Source: Chitinophaga sp. Cy-1792 (GTDB lineage Bacteria; Bacteroidota; Bacteroidia; Chitinophagales; Chitinophagaceae). From it: DNA of 64,000 nt. The DNA is taken from the NCBI RefSeq assembly GCF_011752935.1, contig NZ_VWWO01000002.1:62001-126000 (forward strand), in the 5' to 3' direction. Every line of letters begins with the position of its first letter. Position 1 is the stretch's first letter. This document shows, one piece after another, positions 27,407 through 36,524 of the stretch. The notes below the pieces were generated by a model, which was not told the DNA's origin, ran no database searches, and saw only the letters and a list, made by a program, of their open reading frames with translations. Position numbers and translations under genes: made by a program.

Positions 27407-30400
27407 ATGGATGTAAAAGGATTGTTGCAAGACAGGCTGAAGCCTGACTATATGAAAAACATGCTTGCCACGCTGACAAGCGTAGCTGATGGAACCACCT
27501 CCCATAACCTGTTAACGCAGCATGCTGCCACCGCCGGACTCGTGTTACTGAACGAGCATCCGGATTACAAGATAACTTCACGTGGCTATGGCCTGGAAGA
27601 AGTTTCGTACGGTGATAAACGTTATGAATTCCTGCTGAATTTTCTCGGCACCGAAGAATGGGATGCCGAAGAACCTAAGCAGCTGCTTTATTTTATATTT
27701 GGTGAAGCGTTAACCCCCGCCGTAATTTATGCCTGGAAGCAACTTCGCTACAGTAGCTACCAGCGTGGCTACTATCGTCGTTCTTTCAGGGCCCCGTCTA
27801 ACAGGGAACTGTATTTTCCTAACCAGGTAAATTTCCTGATGAAGGCGGTTCCGCAGTGTTCTATTCAGGATTACCATGGTCTTTCCAAGATCTGTTGCTA
27901 TGACCTCAGTATGGAAGAGCAGGTGCTGAAAAGTCATATGATGGGCGGCCAGAATATGGTCAGGATCTGGTCTGCAGCTATGGACCTGGGGGATGATAGT
28001 CTTTTCCAGACGATGGAAGATATCATTTTCAATAAATCGACAGAAGGAAAAGTTACTACACAAATTCTACATGCGCTGCTTATCAGCAATGAGGAACGCT
28101 GCTGGCAGCTCGTGGAAAAGCTGTTGCTGGCGGCTCAACGCCAGGAAGGCCTGCGGCAGACTATCGTGGAAGCACTGGATGAATGTAGTCTGGGCGCCAT
28201 GAAATACATGATGAACGTTATCATCAAAGAAAAGCTGTTCCGCTTCTCTTCCGTGGTGCGTGCACTGGACGTTTGGGCCGGACTCGGATGGATGGCGGAA
28301 AAGGAAAGTACCGTTAAAACCTTCTTTGAGAAAGGATTTCAATACCTCACCAAACCGGAAACTATTGTGGACGGGGTGGCAGAAATTAATAATGGCGATG
28401 TCTGGATGGCTTTGTGGGCGCAGGGAATCCTGGATGTGCAGGAAACCTTGCCTTACCTGCAACGGCTGCTGGACAAAGGAACTTCAGAGAAAAAATGCCT
28501 GGCGCTCCGCTTTGCGGGAGAAACCAAACATTTTATGCTGAACATGCCGCTCTTCGAGGCGGCGCTGGATAGCAATGACATGGCTGTCCTGGGTTCCGCA
28601 GTGATGGGTATTCTGCATCTGCTTAATAGTCATAAAGCACACTATAACCAATATTATCCGCAGCTATTTGATAAACTCCGGGCTATTCTCGATCGCATCG
28701 ATACCAAAGAAAAGAACTTTGAAGGAAAAGTATTCTCCTGGCTGCCGATCACCTATTCCCGCAAGTATGTACTGCAGTGTATGGCCAATATGATCGATGG
28801 CCGTCAGGACAGACTGGATATCATGATGTCATATTTCGATGAGATGGATATCGAGGTGCGTGAACAGCTGACCCGTGTGGTACTGCCAATACATAGCGAT
28901 TATAACTGGAAAGAGAAAAAGAAAAAAGAAAATGCTGAAGTAACAGCCTTCCAGCGCGATTATGCTTACCGCATCCTCAAAGACCGTGGTGAATTTAACG
29001 TGAATGTAGCATTTCGTGTATTCGGGGATATGCAGCTGGAAGTAGCAGAAATGGAGCCTTTCGTGGATATTTTGAAGCGTAAGAGCGCTTCCAACAGGAG
29101 CCGTTCCATTGATCTTATCTTAAACCAGCAGGATGAAAAGGTGGCAACTGTTAATGAACAGTTGTTACAGGGAGATGCAGAACAGCGACTGGCGGGCCTC
29201 GACATCGCTTTGCAGCTGCGTAAGAAAGAAAGGCTTGCCAATAAGGTAAATGGCTGGGTCGCTGCGTTCCAGGAAAGAAAATCTATCTCCCAGAAAGAAG
29301 AAATTCTGCTGGAACAATTGACGACAGGGGATATATTGTCTATCTCTCCTGAAAACGGCTTCGGTATCTTCAACCCTGCTGTGCTGACATCTACGCCGCT
29401 GCCGGAAATTGACCCCGAAAACTATTTTGAACAACGTTCAAAAGTACATCCACATGGACTTTCTGTTAGTCCTGAAGTACTGCATAAAGCGCTGGAATCC
29501 CTTCATGAATTGTTTCAGGCCAACGGAAAATTTGAGTACGAAGCAGAACAATATGATGGCTCAAAACAGACGTTCCTGCTCGCAAACCACTTTACCAGTG
29601 GCAGGTATAATCATACTTTTGAATCTGTTGAAGAGCAGTTTAACAGCTATCCGCTGGCAGCAGTATGGAACGAATGGTACCAGCAGTCAGGTTTAAGTCC
29701 GGTAGACCTCTTTCTGATCGGCATTTCCAGCACAGAACAAGGTATTGTTAATTCCACCTGGACGGCCGTAAAAGAGCTGCTTCCCGGCAGAAATGTAATG
29801 ATGCCGAAGGCCTTGCTGAACAAATACGCCTATCCATATATGAATCCTGTGGTAAAGGTGATCAATGTGCTGGCAATCAGGTATCCATTTGCAGAGAAAA
29901 ATGATTACCTGCTGGGATTGGGTACCAGACTGTATCACAGCCTGACCCCGGAGATTTTAAATTATCAGAATAAGCGCGAATACTGGTCAAGTGCTTACCA
30001 TGGCGACGGGTGGCAGACATTGCCCACATTGAACCTGCCATTGGAAAACCTGAGTATCGGAAGTCTTACAGTAGCGCAGGCAAAAGTAGCATGGCAACTG
30101 TTCCGCTGGCGACAATACAATGGTTTGCCACAGAATATCGTTCCATCTAAGCCACCATTAAGTATTTTCTGTCATGCCTATGAGCAGGGAATAATTTCAG
30201 ATGATGAAATGTATGATGGTATTATAACGGTAGAGAATATACGTTTACTGTCCGACAAGCGGAAGAAATCGCGTCATAACCATAAAAAGAATGAAGGCAT
30301 CATAGAACGTTTTGCGTTCCTGGAGCCAATGTACAACCGTATCCGTGAAACCTTCCTGGATGCGGAATTGAAGAGAGGTGACTCTGCTACGCCGGTAACC

Positions 30401-32467
30401 GTTTATGTACAGGCAATGTTTTACATTCCTGGTATGAACAGGTTCTTTCAACTGCTGGCAGGACTGGGCAAATCCAACCTGAACCGTGGTTACATCTATT
30501 CTTATGCTGATACGTTGATGAGTAAGGTACAGCTGTTCAGTACCCTGCTGAAACGTTGTTTCCCTGCTGAATCCGATACACAGGCCATTTTTGATGCCGG
30601 CATGAAAACCTTGCAGGCACCGGAACAGCGACTGATAGAAGCCTCCGTATATGCGCCACAGTGGCAGAAGTTTGTGAGCAGCAGCCTTCAATGGAAAGGG
30701 CTGGATGCGGCTATCTGGTGGATGCACGCACATACGAAAACCTCCGGTTACCAGGAACAGAACGCAGAAGCAGAAAGTGAAATCGCCCGTTATTCAGCAG
30801 TAGACCTGCAGGATTTTAAAGATGGGGCAGTAGATAAAGACTGGTTCATCAAGGCTTACAAGGAAATTGGGAAAGCCCGTTGGGCCATCGTTTACGATGC
30901 TGCAAAATATATCAGCGATGGTAATGCACATCGGAGAGCGAGGTTATATGCAGATGTTATTACCGGCGACCTGAAGATCAAAGAAGTTAGTGCTAAAGTT
31001 AAAGATAAAAGGGACCAGGATTACCTGCGTATCTATGGTCTGATACCATTGGCAAAAGCTAATCCTGCAAAGGATGTACTGGCGCGTTATGCTTACCTGC
31101 AACAGTTCCATAAGGAAACGAAACAGTGGGGCGCACAGAAACAGGCCAGCGAAAACCTCGCTTACCGCATCGCGATGGAAAACCTGGCACGTAATGCCGG
31201 ATATGCTGATCCACAGCGACTTTCATGGGCAATGGAAACGAAACAGGTACAGGATATCCTGGCTGCCAACACACAGGTCAAATACGATGATACCCTGATC
31301 GGCCTCGTGATAGACGAAGAAGGTATGGCGGATGTAGTCGCATTTAAGGGAGATAAAAAACTCGCTAGCATTCCTCCGAAATATAAAAAAGATACGAAGG
31401 TCCTGGAATTGCAGGAGTACCGCAAAGTGCTGAGAGAACAGTTCCGTCGCTCCAAAAAAGCGCTGGAAGATGCGATGGTAAAGGCTGATGCCTTCCTGGG
31501 CGAAGAATTGAAGAACCTGTTCGGACATCCGGTTATTACTAAGCACCTGGAAAAACTGGTATTTATCACCGATCATGGTGCTGGTTTTTATAGTCAGGGT
31601 AAACTGACCGATCCGGCAGGAAAGGAATATGCGCTACAGGATAAAGATGAGGTGCGTATCGCGCATTGTTCAGACCTTCATCAGCTGGGCCAGTGGAGCG
31701 ATTACCAGCATTATTGCTTTAAGCATCAGCTGCAGCAGCCTTTCAAACAGGTATTCAGAGAGCTTTATTTGCCGTTGGAAGAAGAGCTGAAAGAAGTCAC
31801 TATTTCGAGGCGTTATGCAGGACACCAGGTACAGCCGGCACAAACAGTAGCATTGCTGAAGGGCAGAGGATGGAAAGTGGATTATGAAGAAGGCTTGCAG
31901 AAAGTATTTCATAAGAATGGTTTCGTAGCGAAGATCTATGCACAGGCGAACTGGTTTACTCCTGCTGAAGTAGAGAGTCCTACGCTGGAAACGATCGAGT
32001 TCCATGACCTGAAATCCTATAAGAGCGTTGCCTTCAAGGATATACCGGTACATATTTTCAGTGAGGTAATGCGTGATCTTGACCTGGTGGTGAGTGTAGC
32101 GCATGTAGGCGGTGTAGATCCGGAGGCCAGCCATTCTTCCATTGAAATGAGGGCTGTGTTATTACAGGAATCGGCCAGGCTGTTTAAGCTGAACAACGTT
32201 TCCGTGAAAGGTAACCATGCGCTGATTAAAGGCCACTACGGAGAGTATTCCATACATCTGGGCAGTGCGGTGGTGTTCCAGTTGCCAGGCAATTACCTGT
32301 CTATACTGCCGGTACATTCCCAGCACAGAGGCCGATTGTTCCTGCCATTTGCAGATGATGATCCGAAATCAGCCGAACTGATTTCCAAGGTGCTGTTACT
32401 GGCAAGAGATAAGGAAATACAGGATCCTACAGTATTACGACAGATTGATACTGTGTCTGCCAATTAA
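27407..32467 (+). CDS. 1686-residue DUF4132 (MolR-like) protein with a repeat-rich N-terminus
   Basis: A 1686-residue cytoplasmic protein with no signal peptide or membrane helix. Residues about 150-650 look like helical HEAT-type repeats, as in DUF5724-type N-termini. The C-terminal DUF4132 domain begins near residue 1290 (YDDTLIGLVIDEEGMADVVA, first Tyr to last Ala) and includes QFRRSKKALEDAMV and the segment around FRELYLPLEEEL. DUF4132 proteins such as E. coli YehI/MolR often neighbour MoxR ATPase and VWA genes, but none is present here. Function is unknown; a scaffold or conflict-related role is a guess. It ends before a two-hairpin repeat. Confidence 0.85.
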   Translation: MDVKGLLQDRLKPDYMKNMLATLTSVADGTTSHNLLTQHAATAGLVLLNEHPDYKITSRGYGLEEVSYGDKRYEFLLNFLGTEEWDAEEPKQLLYFIFGEALTPAVIYAWKQLRYSSYQRGYYRRSFRAPSNRELYFPNQVNFLMKAVPQCSIQDYHGLSKICCYDLSMEEQVLKSHMMGGQNMVRIWSAAMDLGDDSLFQTMEDIIFNKSTEGKVTTQILHALLISNEERCWQLVEKLLLAAQRQEGLRQTIVEALDECSLGAMKYMMNVIIKEKLFRFSSVVRALDVWAGLGWMAEKESTVKTFFEKGFQYLTKPETIVDGVAEINNGDVWMALWAQGILDVQETLPYLQRLLDKGTSEKKCLALRFAGETKHFMLNMPLFEAALDSNDMAVLGSAVMGILHLLNSHKAHYNQYYPQLFDKLRAILDRIDTKEKNFEGKVFSWLPITYSRKYVLQCMANMIDGRQDRLDIMMSYFDEMDIEVREQLTRVVLPIHSDYNWKEKKKKENAEVTAFQRDYAYRILKDRGEFNVNVAFRVFGDMQLEVAEMEPFVDILKRKSASNRSRSIDLILNQQDEKVATVNEQLLQGDAEQRLAGLDIALQLRKKERLANKVNGWVAAFQERKSISQKEEILLEQLTTGDILSISPENGFGIFNPAVLTSTPLPEIDPENYFEQRSKVHPHGLSVSPEVLHKALESLHELFQANGKFEYEAEQYDGSKQTFLLANHFTSGRYNHTFESVEEQFNSYPLAAVWNEWYQQSGLSPVDLFLIGISSTEQGIVNSTWTAVKELLPGRNVMMPKALLNKYAYPYMNPVVKVINVLAIRYPFAEKNDYLLGLGTRLYHSLTPEILNYQNKREYWSSAYHGDGWQTLPTLNLPLENLSIGSLTVAQAKVAWQLFRWRQYNGLPQNIVPSKPPLSIFCHAYEQGIISDDEMYDGIITVENIRLLSDKRKKSRHNHKKNEGIIERFAFLEPMYNRIRETFLDAELKRGDSATPVTVYVQAMFYIPGMNRFFQLLAGLGKSNLNRGYIYSYADTLMSKVQLFSTLLKRCFPAESDTQAIFDAGMKTLQAPEQRLIEASVYAPQWQKFVSSSLQWKGLDAAIWWMHAHTKTSGYQEQNAEAESEIARYSAVDLQDFKDGAVDKDWFIKAYKEIGKARWAIVYDAAKYISDGNAHRRARLYADVITGDLKIKEVSAKVKDKRDQDYLRIYGLIPLAKANPAKDVLARYAYLQQFHKETKQWGAQKQASENLAYRIAMENLARNAGYADPQRLSWAMETKQVQDILAANTQVKYDDTLIGLVIDEEGMADVVAFKGDKKLASIPPKYKKDTKVLELQEYRKVLREQFRRSKKALEDAMVKADAFLGEELKNLFGHPVITKHLEKLVFITDHGAGFYSQGKLTDPAGKEYALQDKDEVRIAHCSDLHQLGQWSDYQHYCFKHQLQQPFKQVFRELYLPLEEELKEVTISRRYAGHQVQPAQTVALLKGRGWKVDYEEGLQKVFHKNGFVAKIYAQANWFTPAEVESPTLETIEFHDLKSYKSVAFKDIPVHIFSEVMRDLDLVVSVAHVGGVDPEASHSSIEMRAVLLQESARLFKLNNVSVKGNHALIKGHYGEYSIHLGSAVVFQLPGNYLSILPVHSQHRGRLFLPFADDDPKSAELISKVLLLARDKEIQDPTVLRQIDTVSAN

Positions 32468-32475
32468 CTTTTTTG

Positions 32476-32565
32476 TTTCTTTTTATTCTCCCGCACCGCA
32501 GGTGCGGGAGAATAAAAAGAAACTCCCAACAAAAACGGATGCCAGCGGCATCCGTTTTTGTTGGG
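32476..32565. repeat. Paired-hairpin intergenic element (copy 2), also a bidirectional terminator
   Basis: Two consecutive perfect hairpins. The first has 22-bp arms (32476-32497 with 32501-32522) and tip CCGCACC-GCA-GGTGCGG. The second has 19-bp arms (32525-32543 with 32547-32565) and tip GGATGCC-AGC-GGCATCC, with an A run before the core and a T run after it. It lies between convergent genes. In reverse-complement order the tips match copy 1 at 19026. Confidence 0.8.
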
Positions 32566-32585
32566 TAAATAATTACAGGTGACTT

Positions 32586-33221
32586 TTATGGTCTATAATC
32601 CCAATCATCTTTGTCTATATGTATCGGGCGTTTGGCAGCAGTGGTATCATTGGGAGCATATACCAATACACCATTGCAGACATCGCCTTTCTTCACTTCA
32701 AAGCTGATTCCATGGGGGATATCATCATACATGATAAGACTATCCTTTCCATTTGAATATACGCCTCCACGTTGCAATGTAAAATGTCCCTGCAGGTCTG
32801 CCAGCGGAGTGCCGGCTCCTAATCCTTCCGTTGTTTTGAAAGACGGGCTTGAAATATATACTGAATTTACATGTGTGATTCTTTCGTCAGCACCGCCCAT
32901 ATTGCGGCGGGAGTACATACTTGCCTGGTAGCTACTGGTGTCGTGGTGTTTATACCAGGTATAAAAATAAGTACCCATGGCACCATCTGTAAAGTCAGGT
33001 TTTCCCATTATTTTTATGAGTGAGTCTGCATTGGCACGGATGACAGTTATGCCAATCTGCTTACCCGGAACGATCAGCATTTCAGGGCTTATTGCCACTG
33101 TAGCAGCTGCTGTATCGCTTTTGGTGATGGATGTAGTATCAGTAGATTCCGATTTGGTGGCCTGGTGATTACAGGCCGTCATCGCTGTAATCATAGAAAT
33201 AGATAGGAATAGCTTACGCAT
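32586..33221 (-). CDS. Lipoprotein of unknown function
   Basis: A 211-residue predicted lipoprotein (signal with TAC lipobox, Cys17). A Ser/Thr-rich linker follows, then a domain starting VPGKQIGITVIRANADSL and ending GVLVYAPND. The pattern of a short repeated helix-strand unit with ADLQGHFTLQRGG resembles a BLIP-like or SmpA-type fold, but this is weak. It is monocistronic, read leftward from a divergent malate:quinone oxidoreductase gene. Confidence 0.7.
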   Translation of the reverse strand: MRKLFLSISMITAMTACNHQATKSESTDTTSITKSDTAAATVAISPEMLIVPGKQIGITVIRANADSLIKIMGKPDFTDGAMGTYFYTWYKHHDTSSYQASMYSRRNMGGADERITHVNSVYISSPSFKTTEGLGAGTPLADLQGHFTLQRGGVYSNGKDSLIMYDDIPHGISFEVKKGDVCNGVLVYAPNDTTAAKRPIHIDKDDWDYRP

Positions 33222-33317
33222 GAAAGGGGTTTTAAATTAAAATCAATTCCGTAAATTAATAAACATTTCATTAGTTAAGTTCATTTATATAGTCATAACG
33301 ATCAAATTTGGTACATT

Positions 33318-34829
33318 ATGCAGAAGGAATCAACCCATGTAGATGTTTTGATGATTGGAGCGGGAATTATGAGTGCAACACTGGCCACCTTATTGCGCCA
33401 CCTGAGGCCACATGCATCTATTCATATTTACGAGCGTCTAAATCGAGTAGCAGCCGAAAGCTCCGATGCATGGAATAATGCCGGCACCGGCCACAGCGCC
33501 TTGTGTGAACTGAACTATACCCCCGAGCTGGAAGATGGTACCATCGATACCAGCAAGGCGATCCACATTAACGAACAGTTCGAACTAACAAAACAGCTAT
33601 GGGCTTACCTCGCTGATAATGGATTCATTAAAGACCCTTCCACTTTTATTCGCAGTGTGCCGCATATGAGCTTCGTACATGGCGAAAAGGACGTTGAATA
33701 CCTGCGCAAACGGTTTGAAGCATTGCAGCAATATATGCTTTACCAGGGTATGCAATACTCCGAAGATCCTGAGCAGCTGAAAGCCTGGATACCCCTGGTC
33801 ATGGAAGGCCGCGATATGAGCGAGAAAGCAGCAGCTACCTACATAGAACTCGGTACCGACGTTAATTACGGCACCCTCACGAGGACGCTGGTAAAACAAT
33901 TACAGGAACACCCCGATTTCAAACTACACCTCGAGCATGAGGTGACAGACCTAAAGCAGCTGACAGACGGTAAATGGCAGCTACGCATTAAAAACCAGCA
34001 AAGCAGGAATAAAATTAATGTGACAGCCGATTTCGTGTTTATCGGCGCCGGCGGCGGTGCCCTTGAACTCCTCCAGGAGTCCGGCATCCCCGAAGCCAGG
34101 AAGTTCGGCGGCTTCCCTGTTGGCGGTGAATGGCTGGTATGCCGCAACCCCGACATCGTGAACCGCCACCATGCAAAAGTATACGGTCAGGCATCCGTAG
34201 GCGCCCCGCCCATGAGTGTTCCTCACCTCGATACCCGCATCATTGACGGACAGAAAGCGATACTTTTCGGGCCTTTTGCGTCTTTTTCCACAAAATTCCT
34301 AAAAGAAGGCTCCTTCTGGGACCTCTTCGAATCCATCAAATACTGGAATATCCTGCCTATGCTTAAAGTCGGTATGCAGAATTTTGAATTGGAAAAATAC
34401 CTGGTAGAACAATTAAGTTTATCTTTCGACGATAGAATAGAAGCCCTGAAAGTATTCTTCCCGAATGCTGATAAAAAAGACTGGGAGTTACGTCAGGCCG
34501 GACAGAGGGTACAGGTCATCTATAACGATCCTGAAAAAGGCGGTGAGCTACGCTTTGGTACAGAGGTAGTCACCAGCAAAGACGCTACTATAGCCGGATT
34601 GCTGGGGGCTTCACCAGGAGCCAGCACCGCAGTGCCTATCATGCTTAACCTGCTGGAAACCTGCTTCCCGAACGAATTACGTGGCGAATGGATGGAGCAG
34701 CTGCATGAAATGATCCCGAGTTATGGCAGTCCGCTGGAAGGTAACGCAGCACTTATTTATAAAATCAGGACTTGGACCAGCAAATCATTAAAGCTGGAAT
34801 GGAAACAGCCTGAACTTAAAAAGAACTAG
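33318..34829 (+). CDS. mqo: Malate:quinone oxidoreductase
   Basis: A 503-residue FAD enzyme of full length that oxidises malate to oxaloacetate and passes electrons to the quinone pool at the inner membrane. The FAD-binding motif VDVLMIGAGIMSATLATLL is at residues 8-26, and WNNAGTGHSALCELNYTP is the diagnostic Mqo segment. The C-terminus includes GLLGASPGASTAVPIMLNLL (first Gly to last Leu), also a family block. Its stop codon is immediately followed by the start of a FAHD1-like enzyme gene that handles oxaloacetate in other organisms. Confidence 0.97.
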   Translation: MQKESTHVDVLMIGAGIMSATLATLLRHLRPHASIHIYERLNRVAAESSDAWNNAGTGHSALCELNYTPELEDGTIDTSKAIHINEQFELTKQLWAYLADNGFIKDPSTFIRSVPHMSFVHGEKDVEYLRKRFEALQQYMLYQGMQYSEDPEQLKAWIPLVMEGRDMSEKAAATYIELGTDVNYGTLTRTLVKQLQEHPDFKLHLEHEVTDLKQLTDGKWQLRIKNQQSRNKINVTADFVFIGAGGGALELLQESGIPEARKFGGFPVGGEWLVCRNPDIVNRHHAKVYGQASVGAPPMSVPHLDTRIIDGQKAILFGPFASFSTKFLKEGSFWDLFESIKYWNILPMLKVGMQNFELEKYLVEQLSLSFDDRIEALKVFFPNADKKDWELRQAGQRVQVIYNDPEKGGELRFGTEVVTSKDATIAGLLGASPGASTAVPIMLNLLETCFPNELRGEWMEQLHEMIPSYGSPLEGNAALIYKIRTWTSKSLKLEWKQPELKKN

Positions 34830-35690
34830 ATGAAATTATTACGGTATGGTAATCCCGGAGAAGAAAAGACCGGAGTCCTGATTAACGAAGCAGCATATGA
34901 TACATCAGCATTGGGGGAGGATTATACCAATGATTTCCTGGGTAATGGCGGACTAACACGTCTGGCATCTTTCCTGGAAAAAGAAAAGAACAAGCTGCGG
35001 CCGATTCCCGCCGATGCACGAATCGGAGTGCCGCTGGCCAATCCCGGAAAAATTGTCTGCGTAGGCCTGAACTATAAAGACCATATCCGCGAAACGGGTT
35101 TTATTCCTGAAGCCGAGCCGATACTCTTTCTGAAAGCCATGAGCGCATTGAATGGCCCTTATGATGGTATCACCATTCCTAAAGATAGCCTGGAAACGGA
35201 CTGGGAAACGGAACTGGGCATCGTGATCGGGAAAACCGGTACCAATGTGGAGCTTCATCAGGCGATGGATTTTGTGGCCGGTTATATTTTACATAACGAT
35301 GTGAGTGAACGTGCCTATATGAAGAAGCGGGGAGGTACCTGGGATAAAGGCAAAGGATGTAATACTTTTGCGCCGCTGGGGCCTTATTTTGTTACCAAAG
35401 ATGAAATCCCGGACCCGGGAAACCTGCGCGTATGGCTGAAGTTGAACGGGGAAATCATGCAGCATGGCAATACTGCTGATCTGATTTGTGATGTGCCTCA
35501 CCTGACAGCTTATACCAGTGAGTTTTTTGGATTATTCCCGGGAGATATTATCTCAACAGGATCTCCTGCGGGTAGTGGGATCGGGCATTTGCCACAACGG
35601 TTCCTGGCGCCCGGCGATGTGATAGAATACGGCATCGATGGCCTTGGTACTGCCCGGCAGGTGCTGTACGAATACGGAAAACGAAAATAA
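34830..35690 (+). CDS. Fumarylacetoacetate hydrolase family, FAHD1-like oxaloacetate enzyme
   Basis: A 286-residue FAH-fold protein. The catalytic dyad HxxE in NYKDHIRETG (His85, Glu88) matches the FAHD1 active site, METDWETELG-like ETDWETELG carries the Mg2+ ligands, and GTWDKGKGCNTFAPLGP holds the Lys lid. FAHD1 relatives decarboxylate oxaloacetate and the related FAHD2/YcgM group tautomerise it. The gene starts at the base after the mqo stop, so the two are translationally coupled. The product of Mqo is the predicted substrate. Confidence 0.88.
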   Translation: MKLLRYGNPGEEKTGVLINEAAYDTSALGEDYTNDFLGNGGLTRLASFLEKEKNKLRPIPADARIGVPLANPGKIVCVGLNYKDHIRETGFIPEAEPILFLKAMSALNGPYDGITIPKDSLETDWETELGIVIGKTGTNVELHQAMDFVAGYILHNDVSERAYMKKRGGTWDKGKGCNTFAPLGPYFVTKDEIPDPGNLRVWLKLNGEIMQHGNTADLICDVPHLTAYTSEFFGLFPGDIISTGSPAGSGIGHLPQRFLAPGDVIEYGIDGLGTARQVLYEYGKRK

Positions 35691-35700
35691 AACAGTGATA

Positions 35701-35733
35701 AGAGCCGGTCAGCGACCGGCTCTGTTTGTTTTG
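35701..35733. terminator. Bidirectional terminator after the mqo unit
   Basis: A perfect 10-bp stem AGAGCCGGTC with GACCGGCTCT around AGC, followed by GTTTGTTTTG, between convergent genes. Confidence 0.88.
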
Positions 35734-35745
35734 TATAATACGTCG

Positions 35746-36438
35746 CTAATCCAGGTGTCCCAGGATTTCACTGATAGTATTCAGCTTCAGGAAATGTGGA
35801 TGTACCGGCTCCGTTTCATGAACTTCATGCATCCAGGTGGTGTGGAAAGGAATGTGTGAGGCATATCCTTCCAGCTCCAATACCGGCAAAACATCCGATT
35901 TTACTGAGTTGCCCAGCATCAGGAAGTTGCCCGGTGCACAGTTCAGTTGTTTCAGCAGTTTGGAATAGTCATTCGCTTTTTTGTCGCTCATGATTTCCAC
36001 ATGCTGAAAATATTGCTCCAGGCCTGATGTTTTCAACTTTCGCTGCTGGTCCAGGAGATCACCCTTGGTGGCCACTACGAGGCGGTATTTACCACTCAGC
36101 TGTTCCAGAACGGTTGGTACGCCATCCAGGATCTCAACGGGCTTTTGCAGCTGTTCCTGGCCCATACGGATAATTTCGGGAATCAGGTCTGCCGGGTGAT
36201 TTCCTTTGGTGATGTGGTGTAATGTTTCGATCATACTCAGCATAAATCCCTTTATGCCATAGCCATACAGTTTGAGGTTCTTAATTTCTGTTTCGAACAG
36301 GATTTTTGTTACCTGATCGGCCGGGAGGTAGGAGGATAGCAGCTCACAGAATTTTACCTCTGTTTCCCTGAAGTATGGCTCGTTCACCCAGAGCGTATCG
36401 TCCGCATCAAAGGCGATGGTTTTTATTTTATCTCTCAT
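35746..36438 (-). CDS. HAD-superfamily hydrolase
   Basis: A 230-residue protein from the ATG at 36438; the frame is open to 36480, but the extension is Cys-rich and unlike the family. Motif I FDADDTLW holds the nucleophile and general acid Asp residues. VVATKGDLLDQQRKL is motif II with the Thr, and KANDYSKLLKQL carries the motif III Lys. A helical cap lies between residues 20 and 90. It is a small-molecule phosphatase or dehalogenase-like enzyme of the YjjG-type subgroup. It is divergent from a Crp/Fnr gene. Confidence 0.9.
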   Translation of the reverse strand: MRDKIKTIAFDADDTLWVNEPYFRETEVKFCELLSSYLPADQVTKILFETEIKNLKLYGYGIKGFMLSMIETLHHITKGNHPADLIPEIIRMGQEQLQKPVEILDGVPTVLEQLSGKYRLVVATKGDLLDQQRKLKTSGLEQYFQHVEIMSDKKANDYSKLLKQLNCAPGNFLMLGNSVKSDVLPVLELEGYASHIPFHTTWMHEVHETEPVHPHFLKLNTISEILGHLD

Positions 36439-36497
36439 AGTATCTTTGCTGTTGTAGCAATTACTACAAAATTCCGACATGCTACTGAAATTTAAAA

Positions 36498-36509
36498 GGA
36501 CATTTGTCC
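36498..36509. promoter_or_regulatory. Palindromic candidate Crp/Fnr operator
   Basis: GGACATTTGTCC is a 12-base inverted repeat (GGACA TT TGTCC), 16 bases before the regulator's start and between it and the divergent HAD gene. Placement suggests autoregulation. Confidence 0.4.
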
Positions 36510-36524
36510 CGAAGTTGAACTTTT

